A DNA stretch of 64,000 nt from Sphingomonas sp. CBMAI 2297 (lineage in GTDB: Bacteria; Pseudomonadota; Alphaproteobacteria; Sphingomonadales; Sphingomonadaceae), in NCBI RefSeq assembly GCF_029870595.1, contig NZ_JAPDIR010000003.1:300907-364906 (forward strand). The letters are read 5' to 3'. Both the position numbers and the translations under genes were made by a program. Positions 1 to 8,058 of the stretch are shown here, one piece after another; position 1 is the first letter of the stretch, and each line of letters opens with the position of its first letter. The notes below the pieces were generated by a model, which was not told where the DNA came from, did no database searches, and saw only the letters and a program-made list of their open reading frames with translations.

Positions 1-2377
1 CATCACGCTCGCCAATCGCGAGCTGATCGACCAGAAGGCCCCGCGCTCGACCGCCGACCTGCTCGAGATGGTCCCGGGCATCTTCGTCGAGGCGACCGCC
101 GGCCAGATCTCGAACAACTATTCGGTCCGCGGCCTGCAGGGCGGCGGCCAGCGCTTCGTCCAGCTTGAGGAGGACGGCATGCCGATCCTCTATGGCGGCG
201 GCGGCGCCGACTTCTTCTTCGACCAGGACCTGACCATCGATCGCCTCGAAGCGGTCAAGGGCGGCTCGTCGGGCGTGCTCACCGTCAACGGCGCGGGCGC
301 GACGATCAACTTCGTCTCGAAGAACCCGAACCACGAGAAGGCGGAGGGCATCGCCCGCTTCACTGCCTATAATTACGGCCTGAAGCGCGGCGATTTCTAT
401 TATTCGCAGCCGATCACCGACAAGCTCGCGTTCAACGTCGGCGGCTATTTCCAGTCGAGCCCGGGCGTCCGCAAGAACCCGTTCGACTATCAGGGCTGGC
501 GCCTGAAGGGCTCGCTCGAGTACAAGTTCGACGACGGCGGCTATATCCGCCTGTCGGGCAAGGGCGGCCACGTGGAGAACGCCTACTACGCCGACCAGCC
601 CTATCGCTTCCAGAACGGCAAGCCGACGAGCATCACCAGCCTCGACACCCAGTTCGGCAATGTCGGCGGCGACGCCTTCGCGAACATCGCCGTGCCGGTC
701 TCGACCTTCGCGCATTCGAGCGGCTATCGCGACTTCAAGTATCGCGACGGCGTGGTCGCCAAGACCTGGCAGGCGCGCCTCGACTTCGAGAAGCCGGTCA
801 GCGATTCGTTCACCCTGTTCGGCCATGGCCGCTATCTGGACTATTCGTACGATTTCAACGGCCTGTTCCCGGGCTCGGGCACCGGCAATGCCGGCCTGAC
901 CAGCGCGGTCAACTATCTGACCCCGGGTAACAACTCGCCGATCAACAGCCTGCTGACGCTCGGCCAGGCCGCCTTCCCGGCCACCGCGCGCTTCGGCATC
1001 AAGAACCTGCGCACCGGCCAGGTGATCGGCTCGAACCAGACGGACGTGCTCAACGCCCTCAACGGCAACGGCTTCCTGCAGCGCACCACGCTCAACCACG
1101 ACGCGATCGACGCCTATGACTTCGGCATGAACGTCGGCGGCCGCTGGAGCTTCGAGAGCGGCAGCTTCAAGAACTCGCTGACCGCGGGCGTGATGTACTA
1201 CAACACCAAGCGCAACCAGGATCAGTCGGCGACCGCCAGCGTGGTCAACGACGTGCGCACCAACAGCGACATCTACGACATCGTCGCGCTCAATGCGAGC
1301 AACCAGGTCATCGGCACGCTGTCGGACAACGGCCTGGTCTCCTATGGCGATTGGGGCGCGGGCATCCGCAGCCGCAAGGATTCGAGCCTGTCGCTCTATG
1401 TGAACGACGAGTTCTCGATCGGCGACCTGCACGTCGACGCGGGCGTGCGCTGGGAGCATGACAGCGCCACGGCGTGGGACGGCAATACGCCGACCGCCGC
1501 CAATGCCGCCGCGCGCATCATCCGGACTCCGGGAAATTCGTTCGAGCAGCTCGTCCCGGCCGGCACCGCCGGCGTGCTCACCACGGTCGGCTCGACCTGG
1601 GACGGCACCTATTCGGTGCGCAAGGCGAACAAGAAGGCGGTGGCCTACACCGTCGGCGCGAACTATCTGATCACGCCGAACTTCTCGATCTATGCCCGCT
1701 ACGCCAATGGCTTCCAGATGAACAACGTCGATCCCATCACCGGGATCGAGCTGTACGAAGCCGGCGTGCGCTACCAGCATGGTCGCCTGATCTCGGCCTC
1801 GGCGACGGTGTTCCGCACCAACTTCCGCAACCAGAACTACAATTTCGCCGATCCGATCAACCCGTCGGTGCAGAGCAACATCAACGCCGACCTGCGCACC
1901 AACGGCGTCGAGCTCAACCTGAACGTCCGTCCGGTCGATGCGTTCTCGATCGACTTCCAGGGCGTGTTCCAGGATCCGAAGCTGGTGAATCTGGCGATCA
2001 ACGGCGCCAACCAGGCGGGCTTCGAGGGCAATCGCCCCGAGCGCACCCCGGCGCGCCTGTTCACGATCACGCCGAGCTACAAGCTGCCGAACGGTCTCGG
2101 TGAGATCTATGGCCGCTACAAGTATATCGGCAAGATCTATGCCGATGCCGGCAACGGCGTGGCGCTGCCGAGCTATGGCGTGACCAGCGTCGGCGCCTCG
2201 TTCAACCTCAGCAAGCAGCTGCAGCTGAGCGTGAACGCCGACAACATCTTCAACGTCATCGGCCTCACCGAGGGCAATCCGCGCCAGGGCCAGACCCAGG
2301 CGATCACCAACGGCTATTTCTACGCCCGCGGCATCGTCGGCGCTACCTATGGCGGCACGATCACGTTCAAGTTCTGA
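1..2377 (+). CDS. TonB-dependent outer-membrane receptor (5' end outside window)
   Basis: The reading frame is open from base 2 with no start, so the signal peptide and TonB box lie upstream; 791 residues are visible. The first residues belong to the plug domain (LLEMVPGIFVEATAGQISNN, then SVRGLQGGGQRFVQLEEDG and the plug-typical run DRLEAVKGGSSGVLTVNGAG followed by INFVSKNP). The rest is a long beta-barrel rich in alternating aromatic residues and ends in a strand finishing with phenylalanine (GGTITFKF), the usual outer-membrane end signal. It imports a substrate across the outer membrane using TonB energy. The substrate is not evident; the glycosidase-like gene 86 bases downstream hints at a carbohydrate, which is inference. 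Confidence 0.93.
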   Translation, partial: ITLANRELIDQKAPRSTADLLEMVPGIFVEATAGQISNNYSVRGLQGGGQRFVQLEEDGMPILYGGGGADFFFDQDLTIDRLEAVKGGSSGVLTVNGAGATINFVSKNPNHEKAEGIARFTAYNYGLKRGDFYYSQPITDKLAFNVGGYFQSSPGVRKNPFDYQGWRLKGSLEYKFDDGGYIRLSGKGGHVENAYYADQPYRFQNGKPTSITSLDTQFGNVGGDAFANIAVPVSTFAHSSGYRDFKYRDGVVAKTWQARLDFEKPVSDSFTLFGHGRYLDYSYDFNGLFPGSGTGNAGLTSAVNYLTPGNNSPINSLLTLGQAAFPATARFGIKNLRTGQVIGSNQTDVLNALNGNGFLQRTTLNHDAIDAYDFGMNVGGRWSFESGSFKNSLTAGVMYYNTKRNQDQSATASVVNDVRTNSDIYDIVALNASNQVIGTLSDNGLVSYGDWGAGIRSRKDSSLSLYVNDEFSIGDLHVDAGVRWEHDSATAWDGNTPTAANAAARIIRTPGNSFEQLVPAGTAGVLTTVGSTWDGTYSVRKANKKAVAYTVGANYLITPNFSIYARYANGFQMNNVDPITGIELYEAGVRYQHGRLISASATVFRTNFRNQNYNFADPINPSVQSNINADLRTNGVELNLNVRPVDAFSIDFQGVFQDPKLVNLAINGANQAGFEGNRPERTPARLFTITPSYKLPNGLGEIYGRYKYIGKIYADAGNGVALPSYGVTSVGASFNLSKQLQLSVNADNIFNVIGLTEGNPRQGQTQAITNGYFYARGIVGATYGGTITFKF

Positions 2378-2402
2378 TAACCCGCGAGGGTCGCAAAAGG
2401 GG

Positions 2403-2434
2403 GGCGCGGCAACTGAGAGGTTCGCCGCGCCTTT
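2403..2434 (+). terminator. Hairpin between receptor and glycosidase-like gene
   Basis: A perfect 8-bp stem (GGCGCGGC / GCCGCGCC) with a 13-base loop, followed by only three T residues. It may be a weak or partial terminator or a 3' stabilising stem after the receptor gene. Confidence 0.5.
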
Positions 2435-2463
2435 CCGTATCTGGAATAAAAAGGAGGAAGCGG

Positions 2464-4539
2464 ATGCGAGGTTCGATGCGATTGATGCTGGTGGGCGGGC
2501 TGCTGCTTGCGGGCGCGAGCAAAACGGCCATGGCGCAGCAGCGCGGGGGCAAGGCACCCGAGCTGGCCTATAGCCTGACCGAGGGGCAGAATCTCAATGC
2601 CTTTGTGCGGGACGGCAAGGTCGCGGCGCACCTGCTGCTGCGCAACGGCAGCGATCCGCGCATCCTCGTCGCCTTCCCCGCCGGCAACAGCGGCGTCGGC
2701 CTGTGGTTCGAGCCTGTAGCCCGTCCCGCCACCTGGCGGCTCGAGCAGGCGCCGCGCCCGGTCACCTTCGCCGATGCCAAGGGTCGCCCGCTCCACGGCA
2801 TCGAGAGCATCGCGACGATCGATGCCGCCCGCCTCGCTCCCAAACAGGCAGTGCTCTCCAATGTCCGCTTCCTGCGCGACTATCAGTCGGTCAGCCGCTT
2901 CCCCGCCGAAGTGGCCGCGCCGATGCGCGTCGAGGGCAACCGCATCCTCTACGCCCGTGACCGCGTCGATGGCGCGCCGGGCTACAGCCTGGAGATCCAG
3001 GTGCTGGGCGGCCGGATCAAGAATGGCGCGATCGTCGCCGGTGCCGATGGCCGCATCCGCCTGCGCATCGTCGCCGCGACCGGCGATACGCCGCTGACCG
3101 GCCTGAGCAAGGCCGAGCTGCTCAATGCCAAGGCCGCCGCCGATCCCGCCGCGCGCAATGCCCTCGCCTTCCTCAGCTACCGCGAGAAGTTCCTCGCCGG
3201 CTCGTGGCGCTTCGATACCTATTTCGGCCGCGACACGCTGATGTCGGTCCGGTTGCTGATGCCGGCGCTCAAGGGCCCGGCAGTCGAGGCCGGGCTCGGC
3301 GCGGTGCTCGCCCGCCTCGACGACAAGGGCGATGTCGCGCACGAGGAGGGGCTCTCCGAATTCGCGCTGGTCGACCATCAGCACCATGGGCAGCCGGGCG
3401 GCGACACGCCGACGCTCGATTACGCGATGATCGACGACGACTATATGCTCGCGCCGGTCGCCGCCGAATATCTGCTCGCCCCGGCCAATCGCGCCGCCGC
3501 CGGCGCCTTCCTGGCGCGTGACGTGCCGAGCGTCGCGCATCCGGGCACCGCCCAGCCCGCCGGTGCGCTGCTGGTCCGCAACCTGCGCTTCGTGCTCGAG
3601 CACGCCGCGCCTTTCGCGAAGGATCCGAGCTGGAACAAGCTCGTCGCGGTCAGGGCCGGTCGCCTGACCGGCGAATGGCGCGACAGCGAGGAAGGGCTCG
3701 GCCGGGGCCGCTATCCCTATGACGTCAACGCCATCCTCGTCCCCGCCGCGCTCGAAGCGGCCGACAAGCTGCTCCGTGCCGGGCTGCTCGACCGCTTCCT
3801 GACCCCGGACGACCGCGCCGCGCTCGAACATGCCCATGCCATGGCCGCGACCTGGCGCGGCAAGGCGCCGGGCCTATTCGCCGTGGAGACCCCCGCCGCC
3901 GAGGCCGCGGCCCAGGTTCGCGACTATGCCGCCCGTGTCGGCGTGCCCGCCGCCCCGGCGCTCGCCGCGCTCAAGGGGCAGGCGCTGCGCTACCATGCGA
4001 TCGCGCTCGACGATGATGGCAAGCCGGTGCCGATCATCAATTCGGACGAAGGCTTCGCGCTGCTGTTCGGCCATCCCGATCCGGCCGATCTCCAGGCCTA
4101 TGTCGGCGCGCTGGCACGGCCCTTCCCGGCCGGGCTGATGACCGATATCGGGCTGCTCGTGGCCAATCCGGCGCTGGCCAGCACCGAAGTACAGGACCGC
4201 TTCACGCCGGCCGCCTATCATGGCGCGGTGGTCTGGTCATGGCAGCAGGCGCTGTTCGCCGCCGGCCTGGAGCGCCAGCTCGCCCGCACCGACCTGCCCG
4301 CCGCTACCCGCGCGGTGCTGAAGGATGCGCAGGCCAAGCTGTGGCGCGCGATCCAGGCGACCCGGGCGACGCAGAGCTCGGAGCTCTGGTCCTGGGCGTT
4401 CGAGAATGGCCGCTACAAGGTCGTCGCCTTCGGCGCCGGCAAGGCGGACGTCGACGAATCCAACGCCGCGCAGCTCTGGAGCACCGTCTATCTCGCGGTC
4501 CAGCCGCCCAAGGCGGCACCGGCGAAGAAGAAGCGCTGA
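2464..4539 (+). CDS. Secreted six-hairpin (alpha/alpha)6 glycosidase-like protein
   Basis: 691 residues. The ATG is chosen because AAGGAGG lies 6 bases upstream. An N-terminal signal peptide (MRLMLVGGLLLAGAS...AMAQQ) sends it to the periplasm or outside. Residues about 20-220 form an uncharacterised beta-rich region. The second half contains RFDTYFGRDTLMSVRLLMP, closely resembling the FGRDT segment of amylo-alpha-1,6-glucosidase/GH15-like six-hairpin enzymes, then GDVAHEEGLSEFA and EWRDSEEGLGRGRYPYDVNA, acidic stretches in the positions expected for catalytic acids. It sits directly behind a TonB-dependent receptor, so it probably trims an oligosaccharide whose products enter by that receptor (inference). 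The exact GH family and substrate are not assigned. Confidence 0.7.
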   Translation: MRGSMRLMLVGGLLLAGASKTAMAQQRGGKAPELAYSLTEGQNLNAFVRDGKVAAHLLLRNGSDPRILVAFPAGNSGVGLWFEPVARPATWRLEQAPRPVTFADAKGRPLHGIESIATIDAARLAPKQAVLSNVRFLRDYQSVSRFPAEVAAPMRVEGNRILYARDRVDGAPGYSLEIQVLGGRIKNGAIVAGADGRIRLRIVAATGDTPLTGLSKAELLNAKAAADPAARNALAFLSYREKFLAGSWRFDTYFGRDTLMSVRLLMPALKGPAVEAGLGAVLARLDDKGDVAHEEGLSEFALVDHQHHGQPGGDTPTLDYAMIDDDYMLAPVAAEYLLAPANRAAAGAFLARDVPSVAHPGTAQPAGALLVRNLRFVLEHAAPFAKDPSWNKLVAVRAGRLTGEWRDSEEGLGRGRYPYDVNAILVPAALEAADKLLRAGLLDRFLTPDDRAALEHAHAMAATWRGKAPGLFAVETPAAEAAAQVRDYAARVGVPAAPALAALKGQALRYHAIALDDDGKPVPIINSDEGFALLFGHPDPADLQAYVGALARPFPAGLMTDIGLLVANPALASTEVQDRFTPAAYHGAVVWSWQQALFAAGLERQLARTDLPAATRAVLKDAQAKLWRAIQATRATQSSELWSWAFENGRYKVVAFGAGKADVDESNAAQLWSTVYLAVQPPKAAPAKKKR

Positions 4540-4566
4540 GCTGAGCCAACCCAACACCCCACCTCG

Positions 4567-4603
4567 GCCCGCCATCCCTCCCCGGGGTGGCGGGCGTTTT
4601 TTT
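4567..4603 (+). terminator. Rho-independent terminator after the glycosidase-like gene
   Basis: CCCGCCA pairs with TGGCGGG, with additional GC pairing inside, followed after one G and C by seven to eight T residues. This is the best-formed intrinsic terminator in the window and lies 28 bases after the stop codon. Confidence 0.85.
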
Positions 4604-4625
4604 GAGGGAGCGCCCTTCCCCCGCC

Positions 4626-4654
4626 CGTCATCCCCGCGCAGGCGGGGGATCCAG
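4626..4654. repeat. REP-type palindrome, single copy
   Basis: Reads CGTCATCCCCGCGCAGG followed by CGGGGGATCCAG (one extra G compared with other copies). It is the left half of the element described at 63523, without a matching right half nearby, in the gap between two convergent genes. Confidence 0.8.
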
Positions 4655-4717
4655 AGTCACGCAGGACATCGCTCTGTTGTCCTGGCCCCCACCTTCGCGG
4701 TGATGCCGATCACGAGG

Positions 4718-5389
4718 TCAACCCGCGGACAGAAACGCCGTCGCCGTGAGCCGCCCGGTCGCCGGATCGGGATCGAGCACCGCATCGGCCGCGATCGCCC
4801 CGCTGTGGAGCAGCGCGCTGCGATAGATCACCGCGCGATTGTACCGCGCCTCGACGTGCGCGATCCGCTCGAACAGGCTCGTATCGCCGAAAGGATAGGC
4901 CGCAGCCGGCGCGTCGGCGCGCAGCTCGGCATTGAGCGTGGCGAGATAGCCCGCCGAACGCGCCGCATCGATCGTCTCGAAGCCGGTCGCGCGGTGGCGG
5001 AAGAAGCCGGTGCCGTCGCCGCCTGTCGGCGCGAGATAATGGACCAGCGCGATCCGGCCGGGCTGCACGGCATCGACATGCGGCAGGCGCTGTTCGACGC
5101 CGAGTTCGCCCGGCGGCGTCGTCACGATCGAGAAGCTGGCATCGAGCAGGTCCACGCCAGAAACCCCGAACACTTCGCGCAGCACCGGCACCAGCGCGGG
5201 CCGCACCTTGGCGAAGTAGTCGACCGGCAGGGCCGCGCGGATGCCCGGATAATGATGCCGGCCGGGCTCGAACTTCGCCGCCAGTGCCGCCGCCCGCAGC
5301 GAATCCGGATCGGGATGAAAGCCGTCGACGATCGCGATCGGCTGGCCCTCGCCGCCGATCCGCCGGGCGACGATGTCCGGCTTCGTCAC
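4718..5389 (-). CDS. DUF6445 family protein
   Basis: 223 residues. Its start overlaps the stop of the upstream halogenase gene by the sequence ATGA, so the two are translationally coupled. Visible features are VDGFHPDPDSLRAAALAAKF near the N terminus, HVDAVQPGRIALVHYLAP in the middle and FFRHRATGFETID, a pattern recalling the H-x-D...H arrangement of 2-oxoglutarate/iron oxygenases; whether it binds iron is inference. Proteins of this family commonly sit beside tryptophan-halogenase-like genes and TonB-dependent receptors in Sphingomonadales and Caulobacterales (established gene context). The function is unknown. No signal peptide, so it is probably cytoplasmic. Confidence 0.75.
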   Translation of the reverse strand: MTKPDIVARRIGGEGQPIAIVDGFHPDPDSLRAAALAAKFEPGRHHYPGIRAALPVDYFAKVRPALVPVLREVFGVSGVDLLDASFSIVTTPPGELGVEQRLPHVDAVQPGRIALVHYLAPTGGDGTGFFRHRATGFETIDAARSAGYLATLNAELRADAPAAAYPFGDTSLFERIAHVEARYNRAVIYRSALLHSGAIAADAVLDPDPATGRLTATAFLSAG

Positions 5390-6921
5390 CCGCCCATCGC
5401 CGCCGCCAGCGCGGCATCGTGCAGCGGCAGCGTCGGCGCGGCGCGCTGGATCACTTCGGCGACCTGGCGGACCTGCGTGCTGTTGGCGGCACTGTCCAGC
5501 ACGTCGGCGAGCGGATTATAGTCCTCCGCCACGATCTCCTGCCCGTTGAGCACGGCCAGCCAGCTCGCGTCGCGGAACAGCTCCTCGGGACCCAGCATCA
5601 GCCGGCCCGAGCGGCGATACTGCTCCTCGCGCGCCACCAAGGTCTCGGGCAGCGCCATCTCGCGCCGCTCGACCCAGAACGGGTCGCTCCGCCCGGGATT
5701 GGCATGATAGTGCAGGATCAGGAAGTCCTTGATATTGTCCATGTCGGCATTGAGCAGCGCATTGTACCGCGCGGCCAGCATCGGATCCATGTCGCGATCG
5801 GGGAACAGCGTCAGCAGCTTGGCGATGCCGCTCTGGATCAGGTGGATGCTGGTCGATTCCAGCGGCTCCAGGAAGCCCGAGGAAAGCCCGATCGCCACGA
5901 CATTGCCGATCCACGCCTCGCGCCGCGTGCCCGCCGTGAAGCGCAGGGTGCGCGGCTCGGCCAGCGCCTCGCCGTCGAGATTGGCGAGCAGCATCGCGGT
6001 CGCCTCGTCCTCCCCCATGAAGCGGCTGGAAAAGACATGGCCGTTGCCGATCCGGTGCTGGAGCGGAATGCGCCATTGCCAGCCCGCCGGGCGTGCGGTG
6101 GAGCGCGTGAACGGCGTGGTATGCTCGGTCCGCGCGCAGGGCACCGCCACGGCGCGGTCGCAGGGCAGCCAGTGCGACCAATCCTCGAACCCGCCGCCCA
6201 TCGTGCCGTCGATCAGCAGCGCGCGGAACCCCGAGCAGTCGATGAACAGCTCTCCTTCGATCCGCTCGCCGCGCTGGGTGGTGAGCGCGGTGATCAGGCC
6301 GCTTTCGGCGTCGCGCTCGACATCCTGCAACCGGCCTTCGACGCGCGTGACTCCGGCCGCCTCGGCGAGCCCGCGCAAATGCTTCGCATAGAGGCTCGCG
6401 TCGAAATGATAGGCATAGCCGAGCGTCGACAGGATCGAGCGCGCATCGCCCGTCGGCATGGCGAAGCGCCCCTGCCTGGCCAGCTCGGTCGCCAGCGAAA
6501 AGGCGGAGAGCGGCAGGTCCACGCCCTCGGCCCGCGCCTTCATCCAGCGATGGTGGAACGCCACGCCGGGGAAGCGCACGCCATATTCGCCGAACGGATG
6601 GAAATAGCGATGGCCGGGGCGCACCCAGTCGACGAACTCGATGCCCAGCTTGAAGCTCGCCTTGGTCTCGCTGAGGAAGGCGGCCTCGTCGAGCCCGATC
6701 AGTTCGTTGAACCAGTGGATCGTCGGGATCGTCGCCTCGCCCACGCCGACGGTGCCGATCTCCTCGGATTCGAGCAGCGTGATCCGCAGCGCCCGCCCGA
6801 ACTGGCGCGACAATGCGGCGGCGGTCATCCACCCCGCCGTTCCGCCGCCCAGAATGACGACCGAACGCACGCGCCGCGGATCCCGGGCCATGGGGGAATT
6901 CGTGTCGGTGGATGCGGTCAT
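5386..6921 (-). CDS. Flavin-dependent tryptophan halogenase family protein
   Basis: 511 residues from the ATG at 6921, chosen because AGAAG lies 7 bases upstream; the frame stays open to an ATG at 6984, whose purine-rich stretch is too close to it. The dinucleotide-binding loop is ILGGGTAGW (about residues 23-31). SFKLGIEFVDW holds the lysine (about K91) that aligns with the catalytic lysine of RebH/PrnA, the family hallmark W-x-W-x-I-P appears as WQWRIP (about 281-286), and GFLEPLESTSIH carries the conserved glutamate. All the residues needed for halogenation by HOCl from flavin chemistry are therefore present. A reduced-flavin supplier is not in the window. The real substrate is unknown; relatives near TonB-dependent receptors are not proven to act on tryptophan. 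Coupled to the DUF6445 gene. Confidence 0.85.
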   Translation of the reverse strand: MTASTDTNSPMARDPRRVRSVVILGGGTAGWMTAAALSRQFGRALRITLLESEEIGTVGVGEATIPTIHWFNELIGLDEAAFLSETKASFKLGIEFVDWVRPGHRYFHPFGEYGVRFPGVAFHHRWMKARAEGVDLPLSAFSLATELARQGRFAMPTGDARSILSTLGYAYHFDASLYAKHLRGLAEAAGVTRVEGRLQDVERDAESGLITALTTQRGERIEGELFIDCSGFRALLIDGTMGGGFEDWSHWLPCDRAVAVPCARTEHTTPFTRSTARPAGWQWRIPLQHRIGNGHVFSSRFMGEDEATAMLLANLDGEALAEPRTLRFTAGTRREAWIGNVVAIGLSSGFLEPLESTSIHLIQSGIAKLLTLFPDRDMDPMLAARYNALLNADMDNIKDFLILHYHANPGRSDPFWVERREMALPETLVAREEQYRRSGRLMLGPEELFRDASWLAVLNGQEIVAEDYNPLADVLDSAANSTQVRQVAEVIQRAAPTLPLHDAALAAAMGG

Positions 6922-6994
6922 CGGGAGGCTTCTCATGCTGGTGAAGCCCGGGATTAGCGCGCCGCGCCCGTCCTTGAAATGCATTTCCTTCCCG

Positions 6995-7045
6995 GATCCG
7001 CCCGCATTCCGGGCGGATCACCGGAGCGGGCCCCGCCGCTCCGGT
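6995..7045 (-). terminator. Pair of adjacent perfect 10-bp hairpins downstream of the porin gene
   Basis: GATCCGCCCG/CGGGCGGATC (loop 5) and ACCGGAGCGG/CCGCTCCGGT (loop 6) lie directly side by side between the stop of the porin gene and the halogenase gene. There is no T-run, so this may be a transcript-end stabiliser or an attenuator in the halogenase leader rather than a classical terminator. Confidence 0.5.
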
Positions 7046-7078
7046 GAAATGATCCTCTCCCGTGGATCTATTCCTGCC

Positions 7079-7894
7079 TCAGAAGGCCGCGCTGACCGAG
7101 AAGATCACCGCGCCGTCCGCGATCGAGCTGCCGTCCTTCACGCGCGAGAAATTGGGCTGGATATAGGCCGTATCGGCCTTGCTGATATTGGTGTCGACAT
7201 AGGCGATGCCGAGCGTGAGCGGCCCCACGACCGCATCGGCGCCGAGCGACCAGTCGAGATACCTGCCGGTGGGCGCCACGCTGGTGCCGTTCGGCCCCAG
7301 GCCCGGATTGCCGCGCGAGCCGCCGAGATGCGCCTTGAGCGTGATCGGGGTGCCGGGAACGCCGGTGCTGGCGTCGGCCCATAGATAAAGATTGTCCTGC
7401 TTGTCGCCGGGGCGGCTCCGCGGGGTGTTGCTCCAATTGCCCAGCGCCTCCTGGCGCGGCGCATAGGCGACCCCGGCCAGCATCGAGACTGGCCCGATCG
7501 AGCTGCTGAGCTTCACATAGGGCTCCGCGAAGTCGGTCTTGTCCGCGCCCGAAGGGTACATGTACCAGGTGACGCCGACATCGACCGCCAGCCCGTCGCT
7601 CAGCTCTTTCTTGTAGCCGGCGATCAGGTCGAGCTCCATGTTCGCGCCGCCGAAGGTGCCCCAACCCGCAAGGCTCGAGCCCCAAGTGCCGATATAGAGG
7701 CCGCTTTCATGGGAGACGGTGATGCCGCCCTGAATGGCCATGCCCTTGTCGCTCTGCGACACGCCGCGAAAGCGATAGTCGGAGACGAGCGCGACATTGC
7801 CGGAGACGGTGATCGGCTTGGGCGGCGCTTCTTCCTGCGCCAAAGCCGGTGCGGCCGTGCAGCAAAGCACGGCCGCGATCAGATAGTGTTTCAT
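7079..7894 (-). CDS. TorF family putative outer-membrane porin
   Basis: 271 residues with a clear signal peptide (MKHYLIAAVLCCTAAPALAQ, cleavage at ALA-Q). The mature start ITVSGNVALVSDYRFRGVSQ is the signature of the TIGR02001/TorF porin family (the S-DYRFRGxSQ motif), and repeated amphipathic strands follow (GLYIGTWGSSLAGW, LDLIAGYKKELSDGLAVDVG), ending in FSVSAAF with a terminal phenylalanine. The length is normal for the family. It is probably a small diffusion porin; substrate unknown. GGGGAAT lies 6 bases before the ATG. It stands alone between hairpins, so it is probably its own transcription unit. Confidence 0.88.
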   Translation of the reverse strand: MKHYLIAAVLCCTAAPALAQEEAPPKPITVSGNVALVSDYRFRGVSQSDKGMAIQGGITVSHESGLYIGTWGSSLAGWGTFGGANMELDLIAGYKKELSDGLAVDVGVTWYMYPSGADKTDFAEPYVKLSSSIGPVSMLAGVAYAPRQEALGNWSNTPRSRPGDKQDNLYLWADASTGVPGTPITLKAHLGGSRGNPGLGPNGTSVAPTGRYLDWSLGADAVVGPLTLGIAYVDTNISKADTAYIQPNFSRVKDGSSIADGAVIFSVSAAF

Positions 7895-7952
7895 GCGGGC
7901 ATTCCCCTTAGCTTGAGAATGTTCCCGCCTGCGTCGGAAAGCGCGACCCTCT

Positions 7953-7964
7953 CATCCCGGGATG
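7953..7964. promoter_or_regulatory. 12-bp perfect palindrome upstream of porin gene
   Basis: CATCCCGGGATG lies about 60 bases upstream of the porin start codon. It could be an operator, but no partner copy was seen in the window. Confidence 0.3.
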
Positions 7965-8004
7965 GGTAGTGGGAAGGGAGCCGCTGCTTTCCGACTTTCA
8001 AAGT

Positions 8005-8024
8005 GCCGGCCCAGTCAGGCCGGC
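8005..8024 (-). terminator. Hairpin downstream of the SulP gene
   Basis: GCCGGCC/GGCCGGC with a 6-base loop, 34 bases beyond the SulP stop codon when read on the minus strand. The following bases contain only three T residues, so it is a weak terminator at best. Confidence 0.4.
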
Positions 8025-8058
8025 GGGTTTCTCCTTTGTGAGAAAATGTTGCTGCGCC

